NCBI RefSeq assembly: GCF_028692895.1 | Contig: NZ_JAQUWN010000026.1 | Location: 1-48,410, forward strand | Length of the DNA: 48,410 nt | Direction of reading: 5' to 3' | From: Pseudodesulfovibrio sp. | GTDB taxonomy: Bacteria > Desulfobacterota > Desulfovibrionia > Desulfovibrionales > Desulfovibrionaceae | Shown: positions 41,853 to 48,410 of the stretch, in pieces | Numbering within the stretch: the first letter of the stretch is position 1 | Layout of the letters: every line of letters starts with the position of its first letter | Position numbers and translations under genes: made by a program | Notes under the pieces: generated by a model | Told to the model about the DNA's origin: nothing | Seen by the model: only the letters and a program-made list of their open reading frames with translations | Databases searched by the model: none

Positions 41853-44504
41853 GTGTCGTCCATAGCCCGTCTCATCGACCTGCTCCCGTCCATAGACCAG
41901 TCGCGCATGGTCGCGTCCGGATACGGCGTATGGGTGTCCTGGAAGGGGAGCCCGAACTCCGCGTTGGAGAACACCCTGCGCGAATACGGTTCGCTGCTCA
42001 TGGCCGAGGAGGACGGGCAGGCGCTGTGGTTCTGCAACACCAGCGAGCTGTTCCGCGCCCTGGCCCGGCTCCAGATGTGGGCGCGCGTCAATCCCATGGC
42101 GGTGCTTTGCCAGGTGATCCCCCTGACATTCCTGGTGGGCTACAACATGGACTTTTCCGCGTCCGTGTCGGCGGAGCTGGACCGGCAGGACTCGCGGGTG
42201 CCGGATGATTTCGAGATTCTGATCCACCCCAAGCTCAAGGACCGGGTCAATGCGGTGCCGGGCCTGAGCACCTCGACCGTGGGAAACGTGGACGGCCTGG
42301 CTCCGGTGGAGTGGCTCGGTCTGCACGTGGACCAGGGGCTGGACTACGAGACCGTCCGCAAGTGGTATTTCATCATCAAGCCGCTGGGCAGGATGTCGGA
42401 CCGCGAGAGCATCGTGGGCTGGCGCGACTTTTCCTCCCTCATCCTCGCCCTGGTCCAGCGCCTCGGCCTCAAGTACGTGTCCGACGTCAAGGAAGGGGCC
42501 ATCTTCTTCCCCCTGGACAACTTCCAGTTGCTCAAGAATTTCTGCATCGAGATCCTGAACCTGATCCGCGAGGTCAAGGAGGACCCGGAGCGCGAGGGCT
42601 GGCCGGTGGTGATGGCGGCGGTGTCGCAGGAAAAGCTCCAGTTCACCCAGGACCTGCCCAAGAAGGTGGGCCTGGACTGGAACCGGCTGACCCCGGATTA
42701 CCCCCACGTCCGGTTCATGGACGGCTTCCTCCTCTCCCAGTGGTTCAAGGTCAACGAGGCCCGCTACGGCACCGAGGCCCTGTCCCTGGACTCGTGGTGC
42801 ACCATCGCCCAGAAGGAGGGCGGGGCGCTCATGGAGCATGGGACCATGGAGGTCATGCTGCCCAACGTCCTGCTCGGAATGGAGGGGGCGGAGTGCTTCT
42901 ATTGCGGGCAGAAAAACCATTCTTCGGCCCAGTGCCCGTCCCGGACCATGGCGGCGGTCCATCCGCAGGTCTGGCACCTGCTCTCCAAGGTGGACGTCAA
43001 GGAGTTCAACAAGGCCCTGGCTTCCTTGGACGCCGAGGTGAACCCGGAAGATTTTTCGAACACCGTCGCGGCGGTCATGGAGCGGAAGAACGACCTCGCG
43101 AGCCTTCTGGTGCGGGCCATGTTCGAGATCAACGTGCCCGGCCAGATCCGGATGCTCAAGCTGGTCTGGCGCAGCCGCAGCAAGGAGTGGGCGGACGGGT
43201 TCCGCCAGCTCGCGCCCGTGGAGGGCGGCCTGGTCTGGGATGCGCTCAAGCTGGTCGAGGCGGGAGAATACGACAAGGCCGAGGAGCTTATCAAGGCCGC
43301 CCAGCTCAAGTACCCGCGCAGCTATCAGCCCCATTCCCTGTGGGGGTTGCTCTACCTGGAGAGGGGCGACCTCAACCAGGCCCTGTTCCATTGGCAGGAG
43401 GCGGAGAGGCTGAGCTACACGCCGTTGCAGCAGGGCTTTTTCGCCTATCAGCAGGCCCGGCTCAAGGAGGTGGGGGGCGCTCTCAAGGACGCCATCAACG
43501 CCTACAAGCGGGCCAACAGCCATTCGCCGGTCTGGATCGATCCGGTCTACCGCCAGGCCGTCTGCATGGTGAAAATGGGCTTCACCGGCCAGGCCATGGA
43601 CCTCTTCAACGACCTCATCCGACGCGACCCGCACATCTTCAACCGCATCCTGCTCGACCCGGAGCTGGATCGCGGCCGTGTGCAGATCATGAGCGCCCTC
43701 TGGGAGCTGTGGAGCACGGCCACCGACGAGATGCAGGAGGCGCGCGATCAGGTGGAGGGGCTGATAAAGGACATCGGGCGGCGGTTCAACGAGAACCACG
43801 ACTACTACGAATCCGCCAACGAGGAGCTGGACCGGCTGAACAAACTGTCCTCGACCAACAACTACGTGGCCTTCCGGCTGCTCGCCAGCGGCACGCGCAA
43901 GTTCCAGGCCGACCTGGACGGCGAGGTCCGGCGCGAAATCCAGCGCATCAACGGCAACCTCGAATACCAGTCGGACCGCATCCGTTCCATCCAGAAGGAA
44001 GCGGCCTGGTTTCCGTTCCCCAAGCTGCTTCTGGAGTTCAACAAGGATTTCAACTTCTGCGTGGACAAGATCAACTGGATCAAGACGCAGAACCTCAAGG
44101 ACGCAGACAACTTCCGCAAGGCGCTGGTCTTCCTGGAAGAGGTGGAGACCCACATCGACACCTTGCAGGGCCGCCTGGTGACCCTGCGCATCATCCGCGA
44201 CTCCACCCTGTTCGTGCTCATGCTGGGGCGCAATTTCATCTGGCTCGAACTGATCTGCCTGGGCCTGGCCCTGGTGGGAGTGCCCGGCTTCATCTATTTC
44301 ACCCAGGACGTGCATGGCAACTGGATGGTGGACGCCCTGCGCGAGCAGCGCTGGGAGTTCGCCAAGGGGCTGGTCATCATCCTGAGCGTGCTGAGCATCG
44401 CCTTCGCCGCCATCAAGAGCGCGCTCACCTTCGAGAAACGAAAGCGGGAGCTCTTCGAACAGTTGGACGAGGAAATCCGCAGCTCCGCACCCAGGCGCTA
44501 CTGA
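41853..44504 (+). CDS. Large TPR membrane protein with CCHC zinc knuckle
   Basis: An 883-residue protein starting at GTG 41853 (AGAGG 7 bases before). Residues 1-340 have no recognised family. Cys348, Cys351, His356 and Cys361 form CFYCGQKNHSSAQC, an exact CX2CX4HX4C zinc knuckle. Residues ~460-600 contain TPR-like helices (AGEYDKAEELIKAAQLKYPR, then YLERGDLNQALFHWQEAERL). A long coiled-coil region (~630-790) and two membrane helices near 798-822 and 840-862 end the protein, with a cytoplasmic tail. CCHC knuckles bind single-stranded nucleic acid or proteins and are rare in bacteria. Its place before gpmA gives no clear function. Confidence 0.8.
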   Translation: MSSIARLIDLLPSIDQSRMVASGYGVWVSWKGSPNSALENTLREYGSLLMAEEDGQALWFCNTSELFRALARLQMWARVNPMAVLCQVIPLTFLVGYNMDFSASVSAELDRQDSRVPDDFEILIHPKLKDRVNAVPGLSTSTVGNVDGLAPVEWLGLHVDQGLDYETVRKWYFIIKPLGRMSDRESIVGWRDFSSLILALVQRLGLKYVSDVKEGAIFFPLDNFQLLKNFCIEILNLIREVKEDPEREGWPVVMAAVSQEKLQFTQDLPKKVGLDWNRLTPDYPHVRFMDGFLLSQWFKVNEARYGTEALSLDSWCTIAQKEGGALMEHGTMEVMLPNVLLGMEGAECFYCGQKNHSSAQCPSRTMAAVHPQVWHLLSKVDVKEFNKALASLDAEVNPEDFSNTVAAVMERKNDLASLLVRAMFEINVPGQIRMLKLVWRSRSKEWADGFRQLAPVEGGLVWDALKLVEAGEYDKAEELIKAAQLKYPRSYQPHSLWGLLYLERGDLNQALFHWQEAERLSYTPLQQGFFAYQQARLKEVGGALKDAINAYKRANSHSPVWIDPVYRQAVCMVKMGFTGQAMDLFNDLIRRDPHIFNRILLDPELDRGRVQIMSALWELWSTATDEMQEARDQVEGLIKDIGRRFNENHDYYESANEELDRLNKLSSTNNYVAFRLLASGTRKFQADLDGEVRREIQRINGNLEYQSDRIRSIQKEAAWFPFPKLLLEFNKDFNFCVDKINWIKTQNLKDADNFRKALVFLEEVETHIDTLQGRLVTLRIIRDSTLFVLMLGRNFIWLELICLGLALVGVPGFIYFTQDVHGNWMVDALREQRWEFAKGLVIILSVLSIAFAAIKSALTFEKRKRELFEQLDEEIRSSAPRRY

Positions 44505-44584
44505 TTATCATCTCCCGCCGCTTCCCATCGCCCGGCTTTGCGGGTACCTTTGCCGCATGAATCATCCCAGCCAGCGGAGGGGAC

Positions 44585-45331
44585 ATGCATACTTTGGTAC
44601 TCATCCGGCACGGGCAGAGCGCGTGGAACCTGGAGAACCGGTTCACCGGCTGGACCGACGTGGACCTTTCCGAACAGGGCGCGGCCGAGGCCGCGGCCGG
44701 GGCGCGCCTCCTGGCCGAGGCGGGCCTCTCCTTCGACGTGGCCCACACCTCGCTGCTCAAGCGGGCCATCCGCACCCTGTGGATAGTCCTGGATCAACTG
44801 GATCTGATGTGGCTCCCCGTCAGCCGCACCTGGCGGCTCAACGAGCGCCACTACGGCGCGCTCCAGGGGCTGAACAAGGCCGAGACCGCCAAAAAGTACG
44901 GCGACGACCAGGTTTTTGTCTGGCGGCGCAGCTTCGACGTGCCGCCGCCAGCCCTGGAGCCCGATGACGAGCGCTTCCCCGGACATGACCGGCGCTATGC
45001 CGACCTCTCGCCCGACGAACTGCCCCGGTGCGAGTCCCTCAAGCTGACCATCGACCGGACCATGCCCTACTGGTTCGAGACCGTGGCCCCGCAGATTCGC
45101 GCGGGCGAGCGGGTGCTCATCGTGGCCCACGGCAATTCCCTGCGCGGGCTGGTCAAGTATCTCGACGGGATGTCCGACGAGGCCATAACCAAGCTGAACA
45201 TCCCCACGGGGCTCCCGCTGGTCTACGAACTGGACGACGACCTCAGGCCCCTGCGCCACTACTACCTGGGCGACCAGGAGGCCGCGGCCAGGGCCGCCGA
45301 CGCGGTTGCCAACCAGGCCAAGGCGGGGTAA
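44585..45331 (+). CDS. gpmA: 2,3-bisphosphoglycerate-dependent phosphoglycerate mutase
   Basis: A 248-residue histidine phosphatase-fold enzyme. [20 protein letters not shown] holds the phospho-acceptor His9; [17 protein letters not shown] and [10 protein letters not shown] hold the second His and substrate residues. This is the dPGM type that moves phosphate between C2 and C3 of glycerate in glycolysis. The length matches GpmA. A GGAGGGG site precedes the ATG. The next gene, mutY, starts 13 bases later. Confidence 0.93.
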   Translation: MHTLVLIRHGQSAWNLENRFTGWTDVDLSEQGAAEAAAGARLLAEAGLSFDVAHTSLLKRAIRTLWIVLDQLDLMWLPVSRTWRLNERHYGALQGLNKAETAKKYGDDQVFVWRRSFDVPPPALEPDDERFPGHDRRYADLSPDELPRCESLKLTIDRTMPYWFETVAPQIRAGERVLIVAHGNSLRGLVKYLDGMSDEAITKLNIPTGLPLVYELDDDLRPLRHYYLGDQEAAARAADAVANQAKAG

Positions 45332-45344
45332 ACCCGGACCCGTC

Positions 45345-46436
45345 ATGGACGGGAAACGCTTCACCCACGATCTGCTCGGCTGGTACGACCGCCACAGCCG
45401 GGACCTCCCCTGGCGGGAGAATCCCGAGCCCTACGCCGTGTGGATTTCCGAAATTATGGCCCAGCAGACCCAGATGGACCGCGTGGTGGCCTACCACGAC
45501 CGCTGGATGCGGGCCCTGCCGACCCTGGCCGACCTGGCCGCCGCCCCGGAAGAGGCGGTTCTCAAGCTCTGGGAAGGGCTGGGCTACTACTCCCGCGCCC
45601 GCAACCTGCGCAAGGCCGCCGAGGCCATCGTGCGCGATCACGGCGGCGTGTTCCCGGACGATCCGGCGGCTATCCGCGCCCTGCCAGGCGTGGGGCCCTA
45701 CACAGCCGGAGCCATCGCCTCCATCGCCTTCAACCGGGCCGAGCCGGCCGTGGACGCCAACGTCCTCCGGGTCTTCGCCCGCCTCCTGGACCTGGCCGAG
45801 CCGGTGCGTTCCCCGGCGCTGCGCAAGGCCGTGGAGGCGGAGGTGCGCGGTCTGATCCCCGGGGACCGGCCCGGCGACTTCAACCAGGCGCTCATGGAGC
45901 TCGGCGCGCTGGTCTGCTCCAGGGGGCCGGACTGCGGCAACTGCCCGGTCCGGGCCCACTGCCTGGCCCTGGCGCATTCCACCGTGGCCGACCGGCCCAT
46001 GCCCGCGCCCTCCGCCGAGGTCACCCCCATCAACATGGCCACCGGCGTCCTGGTCCACGGCGGTCGGGTGCTGATCCAGAAGCGCAGGCCCGGCGACGTT
46101 TGGCCCGGCCTGTGGGAATTCCCCGGCGGCGTGATCGAGCGGGGCGAGACCCCGGAGCAGGCCCTGGCACGCGAGTACGTGGAGGAGGTGGAGCTCAGCG
46201 TCCGGCCCGTGGAGCCCATCACCGTGGTCCGCTACAGCTACACCCGCTACCGGGTGACCATGTACTGCTTCCTGTGCGAGAGCGGAGGGCCGACGCCCCC
46301 GGCCCCGGTGTTCCGCGAGGCCACGGAAGGGCGGTTCGTGGCCTGGACCGAGCTGGACGGCTTCGCCTTCCCTTCGGGCCACCGGCGGCTCATCGAGTGG
46401 ATGCGCGGCGACGCACGCTATGCGCATCTTTTCTGA
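45345..46436 (+). CDS. mutY: A/G-specific adenine DNA glycosylase
   Basis: A 363-residue MutY: EIMAQQTQMDRV with the flipping Gln/Thr, LPGVGPYTAGAI helix-hairpin-helix with catalytic Asp shortly after (PAVDANVLRV), a [4Fe-4S] cluster Cys-X6-Cys-X2-Cys-X5-Cys in CSRGPDCGNCPVRAHC, and a C-terminal NUDIX-like domain (GLWEFPGGVIERGETPEQAL) that recognises 8-oxo-G. It removes A paired with 8-oxo-G. ATG 45345 fits the family start; the frame is open upstream through the gpmA end. Confidence 0.93.
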   Translation: MDGKRFTHDLLGWYDRHSRDLPWRENPEPYAVWISEIMAQQTQMDRVVAYHDRWMRALPTLADLAAAPEEAVLKLWEGLGYYSRARNLRKAAEAIVRDHGGVFPDDPAAIRALPGVGPYTAGAIASIAFNRAEPAVDANVLRVFARLLDLAEPVRSPALRKAVEAEVRGLIPGDRPGDFNQALMELGALVCSRGPDCGNCPVRAHCLALAHSTVADRPMPAPSAEVTPINMATGVLVHGGRVLIQKRRPGDVWPGLWEFPGGVIERGETPEQALAREYVEEVELSVRPVEPITVVRYSYTRYRVTMYCFLCESGGPTPPAPVFREATEGRFVAWTELDGFAFPSGHRRLIEWMRGDARYAHLF

Positions 46437-46466
46437 TTTCACGTAATTCCGACAGGTTGTCGCTGA

Positions 46467-46482
46467 CGGCACACCCCTTGCT
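46467..46482 (+). promoter_or_regulatory. Sigma-54 promoter of the lysozyme-like gene
   Basis: CGGCACACCCCTTGCT matches TGGCACG-N4-TTGCW closely: GG at 46468-46469 (-24), GC at 46480-46481 (-12), exactly 10 bases between. Transcription would start near 46493. Confidence 0.75.
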
Positions 46483-46537
46483 TTCTCCCTTGCGGAGGCT
46501 TGTTTCCAAGCCAAAATTTTGACGTGGGAGAATGCGT

Positions 46538-47557
46538 ATGTCTCTGAACTCCATCCTTGATGCCCAATTGGCGATAACCGCCGGTGAAGGCGGCGTGTCG
46601 TCCGCGACCGCGACCGGGGCGCGCAACGCCGGGATGCGGGCCGCGTTCGAGACGCAGTTGCGGATGGCGCAGAATCTTTTTGGAGAAGGGTCGCGTCTCC
46701 GGGGGGAGGGGAGTCCTTCTTCGGCGGGCGGCGCAATGGCGGGCGAGCCCTTTGTGGGCGACGCCATGATGTACGAGGCCCTGACCACCATCGCCAGGCT
46801 CATGCAGGCCGAGTCGCAGCACGACCCGCAAGGCCCTTCCGGCGCGAAACCGGCGAACGCGCCCGGCCCCGGCGTCGATGCCGCGTCGGCCGCGTCGTCT
46901 CCGGCCGCGCCGGACCTCTCCGGCCTGGGCGCGCTCTCGGCCCGGTTCGAATCGGGCGACGAGGGCGTGGCCTCCGTCGGCTACGACCGCACGGGCGGCA
47001 CCTCCTACGGCGTCTACCAGATCGCCTCCAAGCCCGGCACCATGGACCGGTTTCTCGACTATCTGGGCAAGGAGGCCCCCGGCTGGGCAGACCGGCTGCG
47101 CGAGGCGGGCCCGGCCGACACCGGCTCCGCGTCGGGCGGAATGCCCGCCGCCTGGCAGGCCATCGCCGCCGAGAACCCGGAGCGGTTCGGCGCGCTCCAG
47201 CACGATTTCATCTCCAGCGAGACCTATGCCCCGGCCCGGAGCATGATCCTGGAGCAGACCGGCCTCGACTTCGACAACGCGCCTCCGGCCCTGCGCGAGG
47301 TGCTTTGGAGCACGGCGGTGCAGCACGGCCCCACGGGCGCGGCCCGCATCTTCGGCAAGGTCATCGACCGCTTCGTGGGTGCGGTCTCGGGGGGGGACTT
47401 CAATTCACGGCTCATCGAAGGCGTCTACGACAGCCGCAAGGGCCAGTTCGGCTCCTCCACCGCCCGCGTCCGCCAGGCCGTGGCCAACCGGCTGGATACC
47501 GAAAAGCAGCTCGCGCTGAACCTGCTCGGCACGCGGTCGCTGAATCGGATGGTGTAG
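46538..47557 (+). CDS. Lysozyme-like putative peptidoglycan hydrolase
   Basis: A 339-residue protein. The first ~130 residues are disordered or helical (Ala/Gly/Pro-rich; RAAFETQLRMAQNLF is the only ordered stretch); from about 140 a lysozyme-like domain starts with ARFESGDEG (likely catalytic Glu) and GTSYGVYQIASKPGT, ending with VLWSTAVQHGPTGA and GVYDSRKGQF. It has no signal peptide, so it may leave by the flagellar export route. ATG 46538 has GGGAG 7 bases before; ATG 46532 is too close. A sigma-54 promoter precedes it, as is common for flagellar genes, hence a wall-cutting role in flagellar assembly is possible. Confidence 0.75.
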   Translation: MSLNSILDAQLAITAGEGGVSSATATGARNAGMRAAFETQLRMAQNLFGEGSRLRGEGSPSSAGGAMAGEPFVGDAMMYEALTTIARLMQAESQHDPQGPSGAKPANAPGPGVDAASAASSPAAPDLSGLGALSARFESGDEGVASVGYDRTGGTSYGVYQIASKPGTMDRFLDYLGKEAPGWADRLREAGPADTGSASGGMPAAWQAIAAENPERFGALQHDFISSETYAPARSMILEQTGLDFDNAPPALREVLWSTAVQHGPTGAARIFGKVIDRFVGAVSGGDFNSRLIEGVYDSRKGQFGSSTARVRQAVANRLDTEKQLALNLLGTRSLNRMV

Positions 47558-47561
47558 GAAT

Positions 47562-47597
47562 GCCTCCGGCGGCCCTACCGGGGGTCGCCTCCGGCGG
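47562..47597. repeat. GCCTCCGGCGG direct repeat element
   Basis: Two copies of GCCTCCGGCGG (47562-47572, 47587-47597) in the 144-base gap between convergent genes. I recall similar GCCTCCGGCGG elements scattered between genes in Desulfovibrio genomes; only two copies are visible here. Confidence 0.5.
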
Positions 47598-47604
47598 GGC
47601 CAAA

Positions 47605-47646
47605 GAACCTCTTGAAAGAGGTTCTCTGGACTCTCCAGAACTTTTT
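47605..47646 (+). terminator. Tandem-hairpin terminator
   Basis: A GAACCTCTT/AAGAGGTTC stem (47605-47624) is followed directly by TCTGGA-CTC-TCCAGA (47625-47639) and ACTTTTT. It ends the lysozyme-like gene. Confidence 0.75.
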
Positions 47647-47701
47647 AGCTCCGCTTTGCGGGGGGGCTTGTTGGGGGGGGCTGGCTGGGCCGGTCCTTTT
47701 C

Positions 47702-48410
47702 TTATTCTATGGGTTTGGCCAGTTTCTTTTCCAGGGATGCATCCAGTTCGACGCGCAGGGTGCCCTCGCGCTGGTCCACGCGGACCTGGCCCTGGGCGAA
47801 GCCCTTGACCTTGCGCACGTCCTTGACCAGGGCGTACATCACGTCCGCCTTGCGCTCCTCGCTGCGGGAGCTCTTCAGCCCGCAGAGGATGGCCGCCTCG
47901 GCCAGGGTGCTTTCCGGCACTTCCTGGCCCGGATGGTCGCGCTTGAGAATGAGGTGGGAGCTGGGGCCCTCCGCCAGGTGGAACCAGTAGTCGAAGGGGC
48001 TTGCGGCCTTGCTCAACATGGCGTGGTTGGCCTGCTTGTTCTTGCCACGGATCAGGGTGAACCCGTCCGAGGAGCGGAACAGGGAGACGGCCAGCCCACG
48101 GTAGCGCGTGGGCAGCGGCGAGGCGGCGGGCGCGTCGGCGTCGCGCGGGGCGGGAAAGTCCTCGGGCAGCCGACCTTCCTCCACGGCCGCCAACTGGTCC
48201 AACAGCTCCCGGCGGCGGCGCTCCACGTGCGGGAAACCGCGCCGGGCCTTGGCCGCCAGGCGGAAATAGCGCTCCATGTTCTCGGTCACGGAGAGGTGGG
48301 GATTGAGCGGCACGGTCATCGGGCCGCGCTCCGGGTGGTCCACCACCACGGACTCCAGCCCCTCGGCGTCCTTGAGCCGGTAGAGGGCGGCCTGGAGCGC
48401 CTCGCCGCGC
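47702..48410 (-). CDS. NFACT-family protein (RqcH/Tae2-like), C-terminal part
   Basis: The last ~235 residues are visible; the frame is open to the window edge and the start lies beyond it. The C-terminal NFACT-R domain is clear: SSDGFTLIRGKNKQANHAML, then SPFDYWFHLAEGPSSHLILK and KSSRSEERKADVMYA, a helical-plus-beta RNA-binding unit. Full RqcH adds Ala tails to stalled chains on the 50S subunit; older names are fibronectin-binding FbpA-like. A coiled-coil part precedes the domain (residues visible at 48100-48250). The end of the gene faces the lysozyme-like gene. Confidence 0.88.
   Translation of the reverse strand, partial: RGEALQAALYRLKDAEGLESVVVDHPERGPMTVPLNPHLSVTENMERYFRLAAKARRGFPHVERRRRELLDQLAAVEEGRLPEDFPAPRDADAPAASPLPTRYRGLAVSLFRSSDGFTLIRGKNKQANHAMLSKAASPFDYWFHLAEGPSSHLILKRDHPGQEVPESTLAEAAILCGLKSSRSEERKADVMYALVKDVRKVKGFAQGQVRVDQREGTLRVELDASLEKKLAKPIE

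Noticed and set aside
41517..44315. Very long antisense frame over the TPR gene
   Set aside because: Same reason: strong third-position GC makes opposite frames stay open; the plus-strand gene has domains and a ribosome site.
1..48410. CRISPR arrays, insertion sequences, phage or plasmid signs
   Set aside because: No repeat-spacer pattern, transposase, integrase or attachment repeat was found in the window.

Overview
The window looks like a chromosomal segment of a GC-rich Desulfovibrio-like bacterium (Desulfovibrionales, possibly Pseudodesulfovibrio). This is inferred from base composition, codon use and gene families such as a small double-CxxC protein, a DUF1614 protein, a Cache-type chemoreceptor and TTG-started genes. 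No 16S gene is present to prove it. There are no transposases, integrases or CRISPR arrays.

1-11711 is a surface-sugar locus built as two convergent operons that meet at a perfect 19-bp-stem terminator (4013-4062). The plus operon holds an aminotransferase (cut by the window edge), a heptose-phosphate-type GHMP kinase, a matching sugar-1-phosphate nucleotidyltransferase, a UPF0104-type flippase-like membrane protein and an SDR epimerase-like protein. The minus operon starts from a promoter near 11817-11845. It holds a GDP-mannose-dehydratase-like enzyme, a TPP-dependent E1 alpha/beta pair without E2/E3, a B12-type radical SAM enzyme, two more SDR-like proteins and a Dpm1-like glycosyltransferase. 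Three of the four SDR proteins have lost or moved the catalytic Tyr of YxxxK. Together this suggests an unusual GDP-linked, possibly heptose-derived and branched or modified sugar that is passed to a lipid carrier.

11950-19209 has a chemoreceptor, a 540-base noncoding stretch with a possible small RNA and a Pho-box-like site, the phosphate ABC transporter pstSCAB (no phoU or phoBR in view) and a Fic-like protein with a broken Fic motif. 19249-22632 is an operon of a CobW-type metal GTPase with a ~300-residue extension plus ExbB, ExbD and a short TonB, which suggests TonB-powered metal uptake. 22713-26314 is a GntR regulator, a small ORF, a polytopic membrane protein and a Tat-exported metallo-beta-lactamase-fold protein, with three matching palindromic operators around the regulator. 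26586-28602 holds a PAS-GAF sensor without an output domain, a thioesterase and tRNA-Leu(TAA).

28675-36314 is mostly housekeeping or uncharacterised: a YcaO protein, a TVP38-type membrane protein, a GDSL esterase, an RdgC-like protein split over two genes, a PilZ protein, a 47-residue membrane protein with its own terminator, RmlA and DUF1614. 36331-48410 carries a MogA-domain protein, TolC, a zinc-ribbon microprotein overlapping a lytic transglycosylase, two divergent glycosyltransferases around a perfect inverted repeat, a large TPR membrane protein with a retroviral-type CCHC zinc knuckle, phosphoglycerate mutase, MutY, a lysozyme-like protein under a clear sigma-54 promoter and the 3' part of an NFACT (RqcH-like) gene.
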